The notes under the pieces were generated by a model that was given only the letters and a program-made list of their open reading frames with translations, searched no databases and was not told the origin of the DNA. From Streptomyces olivochromogenes (GTDB lineage: Bacteria; Actinomycetota; Actinomycetes; Streptomycetales; Streptomycetaceae), in NCBI RefSeq assembly GCF_001514115.1, contig NZ_KQ948457.1, forward strand, positions 1,829 through 65,828: a stretch of 64,000 nt of DNA, in the 5' to 3' direction. This document shows, piece by piece, positions 53,201-62,600 of this stretch. The position numbers and the translations under genes were made by a program. The stretch's first letter is position 1. Every line of letters starts with the position of its first letter.

Positions 53201-53342
53201 GCCGCCGACGCCAGGACACGGCAAGGGGTGGGGTCGGCCATACCGGGCGGATGCCCTCGCGGGCCCGGATGGTATTTCCCCCGATCGGTGGACCCGGGAC
53301 ATATTTGGGGCTCCACTCGACGAATACGTACGGGGGCACCCA

Positions 53343-54143
53343 GTGGACATCCAACTTCTAGGTTCCGTATCCCTGTTGTCCGGCAGCAGCCGCCGGTACA
53401 CCATGGCGTCGCGGAGACTCACGGCCGTGCTGGCGCTGCTCGCTCTCAGCCCGGGCCGGACGGTGTCGTCCGACCAGATCGAGGACGAGCTGTGGGCGGG
53501 CCGCAGAATGGCCAACGCCAGGAACGCGCTCCAGGCCAATGTCGTCAGGCTGCGCAGATTCCTGGCGCCGATCACCGGCCTCAAGGGCGACGAGCTGATA
53601 CGCACCGTCGGGGGCGGCTATCTCCTGGACGTGCCACCGGAGTCGGTGGACGCCCACCGCTTCCTGCGGTGGGCCGACACCGGCGCCGAACTCGTCCGCA
53701 CCGACCCCGCGCGCGCCGTCGTCCTGCTGGAGGAGGCCCTCGCCCTGTGGCGCGGCCCCGCACTGCTGGACGCCCACGACGGGCTGCGCATACGGATCGG
53801 CGCGGCCGACCTGGAGGAGCGGCGGATCACCGCGTACGAGGATCTGGTCACCGCGAAACTCGGGGTCGACGCCCCCCGCATCAGCGTGCCCGAGCTGCGC
53901 CAGGCGGCCGCCGACCACCCCGAACGGGAGCGGCTGAGCGAGCTGCTGATGCTGGCCCTGTACCGCGAGGGCCGCCAGTCCGAGGCCCTCGACGTGTTCC
54001 ACCGGGCCCGCCGCAGGCTCGCCGGCGACCTGGGTCTCGAACCCGGTCCCGCCCTGCACAGCGCCTACCAGGCGATCCTGGAGCAGGACGAACTGCTCGG
54101 CCGCCCCCACCAGGTCCTCGCCTATTCGGCAGGGCGGTCCTGA
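53343..54143 (+). CDS. SARP-family pathway activator
   Basis: A 266-residue Streptomyces antibiotic regulatory protein. The N-terminal OmpR-type winged helix (LGSVSLLSG, RLTAVLALLALSPGRTVSSDQIEDELW, ALQANVVRLRRFL, TVGGGYLL) binds direct heptamer repeats. The C-terminal bacterial activation domain (DAHRFLRWADTGAEL, EALDVFHRARRRLAGDLGLEPGP) is complete, and no ATPase domain follows. The GTG at 53343 after GGGGG is preferred, as the family begins directly at the winged helix. Four promoters in the window, including its own, show the heptamer architecture. It is the prime candidate for switching on the NRPS/PKS cluster. Confidence 0.93.
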   Translation: MDIQLLGSVSLLSGSSRRYTMASRRLTAVLALLALSPGRTVSSDQIEDELWAGRRMANARNALQANVVRLRRFLAPITGLKGDELIRTVGGGYLLDVPPESVDAHRFLRWADTGAELVRTDPARAVVLLEEALALWRGPALLDAHDGLRIRIGAADLEERRITAYEDLVTAKLGVDAPRISVPELRQAAADHPERERLSELLMLALYREGRQSEALDVFHRARRRLAGDLGLEPGPALHSAYQAILEQDELLGRPHQVLAYSAGRS

Positions 54144-54308
54144 ACCCGAACCCGAACAATGCCCTTGATCCATCGCGTATTCCCTCTGTGCTCCCGCTGA
54201 AGTACCGCTGACGATCCGCCGAGGCACGTTCTCCCCTCGCACGAGACGGAGTTAACGTGACTCGGCGGATTCGTGTACGTCCGACGGCGCGGAATTGGGG
54301 GCGGGGGC

Positions 54309-55394
54309 ATGGACATAGAAATACGGCACGCTCGCATCATTGTCACGGTGCACGCGGCCGGCAGCATTTCCCGCGGGGCCGGTGAACTCGGCCTGCCCCA
54401 GCCGAGCCTCACCGCGCAATTGCACCGCATCGAGAAAGCGGTGGGCGGCGAATTGTTCGTGCGTTCCCGCACCGGCGTGAAACTCACCGAGCTGGGCGAA
54501 CGGCTCGTACCGCTCTTCGCCGAGCTCGTGCGGCGCGCCGACGAGGTGGTCGCGGTGGTCGGCGCGTCGTCGTCGGCGGCGCCGCTGCGCCTCGGCAACA
54601 CGGAGTGGACCCCACCGGCCCTGCGCGACGCCCTCCACACCGTGCTGACCGACACCGTCGTGCGCACCGAGACCCTCGACGCGGGGGCCGCCGTCACCGC
54701 GGTCCGCGAGGGCGCGCTGTCCGCCGCCCTCGTGCACGCCGTGCCCGACCTGCCCGGCACCGAGCCGCCCGCACACACCCTGGGCCGGGTGCGGATCGTG
54801 CGGGAACCGGTCTGGCTGGCGCTGCCGCACGACCACCCGCTGACCGCCCGCGCGGAGGTCGACGCCGCCGAACTCCCCCGGCTGACCTGGGTGCGCCACT
54901 CCCCGGCACACTGGTTCCACACGGTCGAGGAGGCCCTGCTCGCGCCACCGGGACGGCCGGCCTCGGCGCGGTCCGCGAAGGTGCTGCACCTCGTCAACAG
55001 TCAGCGTGAGGCCATGCGCTGGGTCCACGACATGGGCGTCGCCGCGCTGACCACCCCCTCGGGTGCCACCGCCGGCATCACCCTGGTCCCGCTCGTCTGC
55101 CCCGAACACGTCGAGATGCGGCTCGTGTGGCGCCGCGGCGAGGTCACCGAACAAACCCTGCGGCAGCTGGTGGAGACGGTCCGCGAGTACTACGCCGCCT
55201 ACGCCCGCACGGTCCCCGGCTACTGGCAGTGGCTCCTCGACCACCGCCGCGACCACCCCGAACTCCACCCGTTCCTGCCCGTTTCCGCAGGCCAGGAGCG
55301 TGTCAGCGGCCGGTCAGCGGCACATCAGCAGGGTGTCAGCGCGGTCCGCCAGCATCGTCTGCATGACAACCACACAGCAGCTGAGCGCCGATGA
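54309..55394 (+). CDS. LysR-family transcriptional regulator with C-terminal extension
   Basis: A 361-residue LysR regulator: N-terminal helix-turn-helix (IRHARIIVTVHAAGSISRGAGELGLPQPSLTAQLHRIEKAVGGELFVRS), then a periplasmic-binding-like effector domain. LysR proteins are usually about 300 residues; here about 50 extra C-terminal residues run through the SARP box of the ACP operon and overlap the ACP start by 32 nt. The tail is probably a by-product of reading through the promoter. The ATG at 54309 follows GGGGGCGGGGGC. A second pathway-specific regulator beside the SARP is plausible; its inducer is unknown. Confidence 0.9.
   Translation: MDIEIRHARIIVTVHAAGSISRGAGELGLPQPSLTAQLHRIEKAVGGELFVRSRTGVKLTELGERLVPLFAELVRRADEVVAVVGASSSAAPLRLGNTEWTPPALRDALHTVLTDTVVRTETLDAGAAVTAVREGALSAALVHAVPDLPGTEPPAHTLGRVRIVREPVWLALPHDHPLTARAEVDAAELPRLTWVRHSPAHWFHTVEEALLAPPGRPASARSAKVLHLVNSQREAMRWVHDMGVAALTTPSGATAGITLVPLVCPEHVEMRLVWRRGEVTEQTLRQLVETVREYYAAYARTVPGYWQWLLDHRRDHPELHPFLPVSAGQERVSGRSAAHQQGVSAVRQHRLHDNHTAAERR
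55302..55355 (+). promoter_or_regulatory. SARP box and -10 upstream of the ACP/KS operon, inside the LysR gene
   Basis: Four heptamers at an exact 11-bp period: GTCAGCG (55302), GTCAGCG (55313), ATCAGCA (55324) and GTCAGCG (55335). Exactly 8 bp later stands the -10-like CAGCAT (55350-55355). The transcription start should fall at about 55362, at the ACP ATG, so the mRNA would be leaderless. The site lies within the 3' end of the LysR coding region. Confidence 0.75.
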
Positions 55395-55641
55395 CCGCGC
55401 CAGGATCAAGGACATCATCTGCGACATCCTGGAGATCGAACCCGACGACATGACCGACACCAGCCGCTTCAAGGAGGACCACGAGGCGGACTCCATGGGC
55501 GCCATCGAGATCCTCTCCCAGCTGGAGCGGGCCTTCGGCACCGACATCGACCAGGCCGAACTGGCCACCATGGTCAACCTGGAGGCCGTCGTCCGCGTGG
55601 TCGAGGCGGCCGTCGCGGCCAAGTCCGCCCAGGCCTCCTGA
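55363..55641 (+). CDS. Acyl carrier protein of the type II PKS cassette
   Basis: A 92-residue ACP with the phosphopantetheine site DSM (Ser44 in EADSMGAIEIL), preceded by acidic helix I residues (DILEIEPDDMTDTSRFKED) and followed by the usual LERAFGTDI helix. It should carry the growing acyl chain made by the KS pair at 55674 and 56909. No ribosome-binding site is visible before the ATG, but the SARP-type promoter would give a leaderless transcript. It overlaps the LysR gene by 32 nt. First gene of the ACP-KS-KSbeta-KR-isomerase operon. Confidence 0.93.
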   Translation: MTTTQQLSADDRARIKDIICDILEIEPDDMTDTSRFKEDHEADSMGAIEILSQLERAFGTDIDQAELATMVNLEAVVRVVEAAVAAKSAQAS

Positions 55642-55673
55642 CCGGCGTCACCTGACGAGGACGACGGGAGCGC

Positions 55674-56909
55674 ATGGTGTACGACGACGGGCAGCCGCCG
55701 CGCCGGGTGGTCATCACCGGGCTCGGCACGGTCACCAGCATCGGACTCGGGGCCCCGGCCTTTCTGGCGGGACTGCGGACCGGCCGCAGCGGGGTGAAGC
55801 CGATCACGACCTTCGACACGACGGGGTTCGCGCACGCCAACGGGTGCGAAGTGGCCGACTTCGACCCGCGGGAATGGATCCACCGCATCGACACCACCGA
55901 ACTGGGGCGCGCCACCCAGTTCTCCGTCGCGGCGGCCGGCATGGCCGTCGCCGACGCCGGCCTCACCCCGCAGGAGCTGGGCGAACGCCGGGTCCTCGTC
56001 TCGGTCGGCACCACCGACGCCGAGTCGGGCGACCTGGACGGCCTCGCCCGCACCCAACTGGACGAGGGCCCCGAGCGGTGGGCACCCGGCGTGGTGCGCA
56101 GGGCGCAGGCCGGGCGGCTGTCCAGCGCCGTCGTCCGCGAACTGGGCCTGGTGGATGTCGAGGCGCTCACCATCCCCACCGCGTGCGCGGCCGGCAACTA
56201 CGCCATCGGCAGCGGCTTCGACGCCATCCGCTCCGGCGAGGTCGAGGCCGCGCTGTGCGGCGGCGCCGACGCCGTGTGCCGCAAGACCTTCGCCGGCTTC
56301 TACCGGCTCGGCACCATCGCCCCCGAGGTCTGCCAGCCCTTCGACAAGGACCGCAAGGGCATCCTCACCGGCGAGGGAGCAGGCGTACTCCTCCTGGAGA
56401 GCCTGGAGTCGGCGCGGGCCCGCGGCGCCCGGATCTACGCCGAGGTCCTCGGGTACGGCCTCAACTGCGACGCCCACCACCCCGTCGCCCCGGACCAGGA
56501 CAGCCTCGCCCGGTGCATGGAGGTCGCCCACCGCAACGCGGGCGTCAAGGCGGAGGACGTCGACTTCATCTCCGCGCACGGCACCGGGACCCGGGCCAAC
56601 GACGTGACGGAGGCCGGCGCCATCCGGCAGGTCTTCGACACTCCGCCGCCCACCATCTCCATCAAGTCGATGATCGGACACTCCATGGGTGCCGCGAGCG
56701 CCCTCGCCGCGGCGGCCTGCGCCCTCGCCATCACCGAGGACTTCATCCCGCCCACCGTCAACCACCGCGAGACGGACCCCGAGTGCGCGCTGGACTGCGT
56801 GCCCAACGAGGCCCGGGCCGCCCGGCTCGACGTGGTGCAGAACAACGCGCTCGCCTTCGCGGGCAACAACGCCGTGCTGATACTCGGCCGGGTCAGGGAG
56901 GCCGCGTGA
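55674..56909 (+). CDS. Type II ketosynthase alpha (KS) with intact active site
   Basis: A 411-residue beta-ketoacyl-ACP synthase II-type enzyme. The triad is complete: Cys171 in PTACAAGNYAIG, His in SAHGTGTRAND (about 303) and His in IGHSMGAASA (about 338). VVITGLGTVTSIG begins the fold. It condenses malonyl-ACP with the growing chain. The next gene is a cysteine-less KS partner (1-bp overlap TGATG), the arrangement of type II PKS heterodimers. Together with ACP, KR and isomerase it resembles the reducing type II systems that make polyene or cinnamoyl starters of NRPS products such as skyllamycin, rather than aromatic polyketides. Confidence 0.93.
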   Translation: MVYDDGQPPRRVVITGLGTVTSIGLGAPAFLAGLRTGRSGVKPITTFDTTGFAHANGCEVADFDPREWIHRIDTTELGRATQFSVAAAGMAVADAGLTPQELGERRVLVSVGTTDAESGDLDGLARTQLDEGPERWAPGVVRRAQAGRLSSAVVRELGLVDVEALTIPTACAAGNYAIGSGFDAIRSGEVEAALCGGADAVCRKTFAGFYRLGTIAPEVCQPFDKDRKGILTGEGAGVLLLESLESARARGARIYAEVLGYGLNCDAHHPVAPDQDSLARCMEVAHRNAGVKAEDVDFISAHGTGTRANDVTEAGAIRQVFDTPPPTISIKSMIGHSMGAASALAAAACALAITEDFIPPTVNHRETDPECALDCVPNEARAARLDVVQNNALAFAGNNAVLILGRVREAA

Positions 56910-58015
56910 TGTCACCCCTCGTCATCTCCGCCTGGTCGGCCACCTCGCCGTTCGGCGTGGGCGCCGACCCGTTCCGGGCCGGCCTCGAAGCGGGCCGCAG
57001 CGCGGTGGAGCCGGTGGACCGGGAGACCCACCCCGGCCCCTTCGAGCAGGCCGCCCTGGTACCGGAGTTCACGGCCGCCAGATACGTCGGCAAGAAGGGC
57101 ACCCGCACCATGGACCGGGTCACCGCCCTCGCCGTCACCACGGTCGGCGGCCTGGTCAAGGACCTCACCGACGAACTCGCCGCCCACCCCGAGCAGACCG
57201 GCCTGGTCCTGGGCACCGGATCCGGCAGCGTGCAGAGCATCATGGACTTCACGCGCGACTCGCTCGTCGGCGAGCGTCCCTATCACGTCGACCCGGCCCG
57301 CTTCCCCAACACCGTGATGAACCGGGCCGCGGGGCAGGGCGCCATCTGGCACCGCATCAAGGGCCCCAACACCACCGTCGCGGGCGGCACCCTGACCGGA
57401 CTGCTCGCACTGAGCTACGCGGTACGGCTGCTGCGCGGCGGCCACTGCGGACGTGTGCTGTGCGGCGCCGCGGAGGAGTACTCCACCCAGCGCGCCTGGC
57501 TGGAGTGGCACGGCCGAGCCGAAGAGGAACGCGACACCCCCCTCGGCGAGGGCAGTGCCGTGTTCCTCGTCGAGTCGGCCGAGGCCGCCGAGGCCGCCGG
57601 ACGCACCGCGCTGGCCGCGATCGGCGCCGTACGCTTCCGCGCCTGCGCGGAGCCGGAAGGAGCCGCCACCGCCCGCCGGACCCTCGCCGACTGTGTGCGC
57701 GGCGCGCTCGACGCGGCCGGCGTCGGGCCCGAGAACGTCCGCGCCGTGCTGCCCCTGGCCGGCGGCGGCCCCCTCGCCACCCAGGAGGCCGCGGCGGTAC
57801 GGGACGCACTGGGCGAGGCACGGCCACGCTGGACCCGGCTGCGCGACCTGGTGGGCGACACCTCCGCCGCCGCCACCAGCCTCCAGCTGGCCGCGGCCCT
57901 CGCCGAGTCCGGCGACCGGGGCCTGGCCCCCGGAGAGGCGGCCCTGATCACCGGGGTCGACCGGGACGGGATGGTCGGGTGCGCGGTGCTCACCGGGGCA
58001 GGAGCACGCCGATGA
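56909..58015 (+). CDS. Type II ketosynthase beta / chain-length-factor-like protein (no active cysteine)
   Basis: A 368-residue KS homologue in which the active-site Cys is replaced: the segment reads TTVAGGTLTGLL instead of TxACAxG, near residue 158. The overall fold (LVISAWSATSPFGVG, VLGTGSGSV, GHCGRVLCGAAEE) and the lack of Cys are typical of chain-length factors and of KS-beta in reducing type II PKS. It overlaps the KS-alpha stop by one base and the ketoreductase start by 4 nt (ATGA), so the three are co-translated. It should form a heterodimer with the KS at 55674 and set chain length. Confidence 0.9.
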   Translation: MSPLVISAWSATSPFGVGADPFRAGLEAGRSAVEPVDRETHPGPFEQAALVPEFTAARYVGKKGTRTMDRVTALAVTTVGGLVKDLTDELAAHPEQTGLVLGTGSGSVQSIMDFTRDSLVGERPYHVDPARFPNTVMNRAAGQGAIWHRIKGPNTTVAGGTLTGLLALSYAVRLLRGGHCGRVLCGAAEEYSTQRAWLEWHGRAEEERDTPLGEGSAVFLVESAEAAEAAGRTALAAIGAVRFRACAEPEGAATARRTLADCVRGALDAAGVGPENVRAVLPLAGGGPLATQEAAAVRDALGEARPRWTRLRDLVGDTSAAATSLQLAAALAESGDRGLAPGEAALITGVDRDGMVGCAVLTGAGARR

Positions 58016-58770
58016 CGCGGCCGGAGCCCGGAACCGGGCGCCCCGTCGCCCTCGTCACCGGCGGTTCCCGGGGCATCGGGCGGCATGTGGTGAGTCGGCT
58101 CGCCCGGGACGGCTATGACGTGGCCTTCTGCTACCAGTCCAACAAGGAGGCCGCCGACGCCGTCGCGGGGGAGGCCGCCGACGCCGGCGCCGGGGTGCAC
58201 ACGGCCCGCGTCGACGTGGCCGACCACGATGCGGTACGGGACTTCGTGCGGGCCGCGGAGAAGGAGCTCGGCCCGCTGCGGACGGTGGTGTCCTGCGCCG
58301 GGATCGTCCGCGACAACCCGCTGGTGATGATGGCGCCCGGCGACTGGGACGCCGTACTGCGCGTCAACCTCGACGGGACGTACAACGTCTGCAAGGCGGC
58401 CGTGTTCGCCATGATGAAGCGCAGGGCCGGTTCCGTGATCACGCTCTCGTCCGTCGCCGGCGTGTACGGCAACGCCACCCAGGCCAACTACTCGGCGACC
58501 AAGGCCGGGATCATCGGCTTCACCAAGGCGCTCGCCAAGGAGGCGGGCCGGTACGGCATCCGGGCCAACGCCGTCGCACCGGGGTTCATCGAGACCGACA
58601 TGCTCTCCGGGCTCGGCGACGACCACGTCCGGAAGATGACGGAGCGGATTCCGCTCGGGCGGTTCGGCCGCCCCGAGGAGGTCGCCGACCTGGTGTCCTT
58701 CCTGGCCTCCGAGCGTGCCTCGTACATCACGGGACAGGTGCTCGGGATCGACGGCGGCCTCGTCGTCTGA
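58012..58770 (+). CDS. 3-oxoacyl-ACP reductase (FabG-like ketoreductase)
   Basis: A 252-residue short-chain dehydrogenase with TGGSRGIG (NADPH binding), CAG, SSVAGVYG (Ser), the YSATKAG motif (Tyr and Lys) and PGFIETDM. Identity with FabG-type reductases is high by eye. It would reduce beta-keto groups on the ACP-bound chain. Coupled by 4-nt overlap to the KS-beta gene. A dehydratase, needed to make double bonds, is not in the visible operon and may lie downstream of the window. The ATG at 58012 is fixed by the overlap. Confidence 0.93.
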   Translation: MTRPEPGTGRPVALVTGGSRGIGRHVVSRLARDGYDVAFCYQSNKEAADAVAGEAADAGAGVHTARVDVADHDAVRDFVRAAEKELGPLRTVVSCAGIVRDNPLVMMAPGDWDAVLRVNLDGTYNVCKAAVFAMMKRRAGSVITLSSVAGVYGNATQANYSATKAGIIGFTKALAKEAGRYGIRANAVAPGFIETDMLSGLGDDHVRKMTERIPLGRFGRPEEVADLVSFLASERASYITGQVLGIDGGLVV

Positions 58771-58825
58771 GCCGCCGGTGCCGGTTCCATTCACAGCTTT
58801 TCCGAGAACTGGAAGGGGCGTCAGC

Positions 58826-59530
58826 ATGCCCAAGAACAAGACACCGCGCGTCTATTTCTCCCTTCGCAGCCCCTACTCCTGGCTGGCCTACCGGGAGTTG
58901 ATGACCCGTCACAGGGATCTGGTCGAGCAGCTCGAATGGCTGCCGTTCTTCGAGCCCGACCCGCTCACCGCCCGCCTGCTGGCCGAACAGGGCGGCAGGT
59001 TCCCGTACTCGGAGATGTCGCGGGAGAAGAACCGGTACGTCCTCCAGGACGTCGGCCGGCTCGCCAAGTCCCGTGGGCTCAGGGTGACGTGGCCGGTAGA
59101 CCGCGACCCGGTGTGGGAGGTCCCGCACCTCGCCTATCTCGTCGCCGCCCGCCAGGGCCGCGGGCACGACTTCATCGACGCGGTGTACCGGGCCCGGTTC
59201 GGCCGCGGTCAGGACATCTGCGACCCGCGCACGATCGAGGACATCGGCTGGGAGCTGGGCATCGACCCGGGCGGGCTGTCCCGCGCGAGCGACGTGCCCG
59301 AACTGCGCGCGGAGGGCATCCGGATCCTCCACGACGTGTGCCGGGACGGGGTGTTCGGCGTGCCGTTCTTCGTCCACGGCTACAGCCGCTTCTGGGGGCT
59401 CGACCGGCTCGACGCCTTCGTGGCGCACCTGCGCGAGCGGCAGGAGCCCGCCGCGTCCGCGCCGAAGGTGCTCAGCGCCGTCGGCCTCGGCACCGCCACC
59501 GACGACGGGCACGCCGGCGGCTGCGGCTGA
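58826..59530 (+). CDS. DsbA/2-hydroxychromene-2-carboxylate-isomerase-like protein
   Basis: A 234-residue thioredoxin-fold protein of the DsbA-like HCCA isomerase family: FSLRSPYSWLAYREL (SPYSWL, with Ser at the usual catalytic site), VTWPVDRDP, and the C-terminal DGVFGVPFFVHGYSRFWGLDRLD, which is highly characteristic. GGAAGG precedes the ATG. HCCA isomerases use glutathione in naphthalene degradation. Actinobacteria lack glutathione, and relatives in cinnamoyl-type polyketide cassettes are proposed to isomerise double bonds before ring closure (from memory, not certain). Its place at the end of the PKS operon suits a cis/trans isomerase of the acyl chain. Confidence 0.82.
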   Translation: MPKNKTPRVYFSLRSPYSWLAYRELMTRHRDLVEQLEWLPFFEPDPLTARLLAEQGGRFPYSEMSREKNRYVLQDVGRLAKSRGLRVTWPVDRDPVWEVPHLAYLVAARQGRGHDFIDAVYRARFGRGQDICDPRTIEDIGWELGIDPGGLSRASDVPELRAEGIRILHDVCRDGVFGVPFFVHGYSRFWGLDRLDAFVAHLRERQEPAASAPKVLSAVGLGTATDDGHAGGCG

Positions 59531-59567
59531 CCGGCCCCGCGGCCCGCTCCACCCGGCCCCGCGCTCT

Positions 59568-59610
59568 GTCAGCGGGTGCTCAGCCCGCCGTCAGCGCGGG
59601 CGCCGACGAT
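59568..59610 (+). promoter_or_regulatory. SARP box and -10 upstream of the NRPS gene
   Basis: Three heptamers at an exact 11-bp period: GTCAGCG (59568), CTCAGCC (59579) and GTCAGCG (59590). Exactly 8 bp later stands the -10-like GACGAT (59605-59610). The expected start near 59617 leaves a leader of about 30 nt with AGGGGA before the ATG. Confidence 0.75.
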
Positions 59611-59647
59611 CGACTGTGACATCTGCGACCTTCGCTAGGGGATTGCC

Positions 59648-62600
59648 ATGACGCAAGAGCAGACGGTCGGCCTCCCGCTGACCGCCGGCCAGAAGGACAT
59701 CTGGTTCGACGCGAAGCTCTCCGGCGGGGGCGCGACGTACAACACCGCCATCTACTGGGACATCCGCGGTCCGCTGGACCAGGGCGTCTTCCGTGACGCG
59801 CTGGCGCGCCTCGCCGAGGAGTCGGAGTGCCTGCGCGCCCGGTTCACCGAACGGGACGGCGAGCCACGGCAGTTCGTCGAACCGCTCACCGCGCTGCCGC
59901 TGACCGTCACCGACGTCAGTGGCAGCCCCGACCCCGCCGCGGTCGCGCAGGAGGCGATCCGCGCCGACCTGCGCGTCGCGTTCACCCTCGACGAGGGCCC
60001 GTACCGGCCCCTGTTCCGGCTGAGCGTCTTCACCCTCGGCCCGGAGCGGACCTTCTTCTGCCTCCTCAACCACCACCTGGTCTCCGACGGCTTCAGCTAC
60101 GTCATCTACTGGCAGCGCCTCTCCGAGATCTACGAGGCGATGCTCGCCGGCACCTCCCCCGACGAGGGCCGATTCCTCCCGCTGTCCACCCTGATCGACG
60201 CCGAGACGGCGTACACGGCCTCCGCCAAGGCCGAGCGCGACGCCGCCTACTGGCAGGAGCAGTTCGGCGACCGGCCCGAACTGATCAGCCTCTCCACCCG
60301 CGACGCGGAGCCCGCACAGGGCTTCCTCCAGGAGCGGACCGTGCTGCCGGAGCCGGTCGCCGAACGGCTGCGGGCCGTCGCCTGGGAGTCCCGGGTGACC
60401 TGGCAGACCGCGCTGACCGCCGCCCTCGGCGCGTACACCGCGCGCATGGCGGCCACCGCGGACGTCCTGCTGTCCCTGCCGGTCACCGCACGCGTCGGCG
60501 GCAGCACCCAGAAGGTCCCCGGCATGGTGGTCAACTACCTGCCGCTGCGCCTCGCCGTGCACGCCCGCACGACCCGCCGTGAGCTCTTCACCGACACGTA
60601 CCGGGTGTTCTCCCAGGCGCTCAGGCACCAGCGCCACCGGGTCAGCCGGATCCGCCGCGCGATGGGCCTGGCCAGCGACGACCGGCGGCCCTTCGGCCCG
60701 TTCATCAACATGATGCCGCAGGTGGAGAAGCTGACCGTCGGCCCCTGCGAGGCGACCATCCACAGCCCCTCCACGGGCCTGGTCGACGACCTGGAGTTCA
60801 CGGTGGCCGACAAGGGCGACGCCGGCATCGGCGTCGACCTCAGCGGCAACGAGGCGCGCTACGACCGCGCCGAGGTGCGCGCCCACCTCGACCGGTTCAC
60901 CGCCTACCTCGACGCCTTCCTCACCCTCGACGGCGACGCCGCCCTGGGCTCCCTCGACCTGCTCGCCCCCGGCGAGCGCACCGCTCTGCGGCGCTCCCTG
61001 TTCGGGCCCGTCCGCGAGACGCCCTACCTGGGTGTCGTCGAGCGGATACGGGCACAGGCGGAGCGCACACCGGATGCCCCGGCCGTCACCGACGACGGCG
61101 GCACCCTCGCGTACGGGGAACTGGTCGGCCGGGCCAGCGCCACCTCCCGGCTGCTGTCCGGCAGCGGCCCGGTCGCCGTACTGACCGAACCCGGCCGGGA
61201 CTTCGTCACCGCCGAGCTGGCCGCCCTCGGAGCCGGACGCGCCTTCGTCCCACTCGACCCCGGGGCACCGATCGCCCGTCTCGTCTCGCTGCTGAAGGAC
61301 AGCGGGGCGGGTTCGGTCCTCACCCACGCCGAGCACGAGCGGCTCGCACGGCAGGCCGCCGCCGAGGCCGGATCCGCGCTGTCCGTCCACCTCCTGGACG
61401 GTTCGCGGGACCCCGCGCACGAGCTCGCCCCCGTCCTCGGCGGACCGCTCGACCTCGCGTACGTCATCTACACGTCCGGCTCCACCGGCAAGCCCAAGGG
61501 CGCCATGGTGCAGCGCGGCGGCATGGTCAACCATCTCCTCGCCAAGATCGAGGAGTTCGGTCTCGACGACACCGACGCGCTCGTGCACAACGCACCCGTC
61601 ACCTTCGACGTGACCGTCTGGCAGACCCTGACCACCCTGCTCGTGGGCGGCCGGGTCCGTGCCTTCGCCCGCGCGGACGCCGCCGACCCCGACGCCCTGT
61701 TCACCACCATCGGGGACGAACGCCTGACCGTCCTCGAAGTGGTCCCGTCCCTGATGCGGGCGACGCTCGACCTGTGGGACGCGGCCGGCTCGGCCCCCCG
61801 GCTGCCCGCCCTGCGCTGGATGATCTCCAACGGCGAGGCGCTCCCGGCCGACCTGTGCACCCGCTGGTTCGCCCGCTTCCCCGGCATCAGGCTGGCCAAC
61901 CTCTACGGGCCGACCGAGTGCTCGGACGACGTCACCCACGCCTACGCGGACTCACCCGCCGACCTCGACGCGCCCGTCGTACCGATCGGCCGGCCCCTGC
62001 GCAACACCCGCCTGTACATCCTCGGCGACGACCTGCGGCCGGTGCCGCGCGGAGTGCGGGGCGAGCTGTACATCGCGGGCGCGGGCGTCGGCCGGGGCTA
62101 CCTCGCAGAGCCCGGCCGTACCGCGACCACGTTCCTGCCCGACCCGTTCGCGGCCGACGGCTCGCGCCTGTACCGCACCGGTGACCTCGTGGTCCTGCGC
62201 GCCGACGGGCAGCTGGCCTTCATCGGGCGCCGCGACCACCAGGTCAAGATCCGCGGCCAGCGCATCGAACTCGGCGAGGTCGAAACGGCCCTGCGCGAGC
62301 TGACCGGCGTCGCGGACGCGGTCGCCGCGGCCGTCACCGACCCGGCCGGGCAGAAGCGGCTGGTCGGCTATGTGGTGCCGGAGGGCACGACCGCCCTCGA
62401 CACCGCCGGCGCGCGGGCCGCGCTCGCCGGTCGGCTGCCCGAGGCGCTGGTGCCCACCGTCCTGGTGGTCCTCGACGCGCTGCCGCTGACCGCGCACGGC
62501 AAGGTCGACCGCAAGTCCCTTCCGGTGCCCGATCTCACGGTGCCCACGCTCTCGCGCACGGTCCGCACCGGCGAGGAGGACATCCTGCGCACGGTCGTGG

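Larger units (their letters stand above)
53014..53342. other. Divergent regulatory region between the halogenase and SARP genes
   Basis: About 330 bases without a gene. The minus-strand half holds the halogenase -10 candidate, and the plus-strand half holds the SARP gene's own SARP box (53158-53200). A frame reaching the SARP gene from 53112 would be cut by that promoter, so it is taken as untranslated. Confidence 0.6.

Noticed and set aside
53112..53342. N-terminal extension of the SARP protein from 53112
   Set aside because: It would cover the gene's own SARP box and -10, has no domain features, and SARP proteins normally start at the winged helix.
59591..61939. Minus-strand frame of 782 codons opposite the NRPS gene
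   Set aside because: Gly/Val/Arg-rich antisense frame; the plus strand has clear C and A domain motifs.
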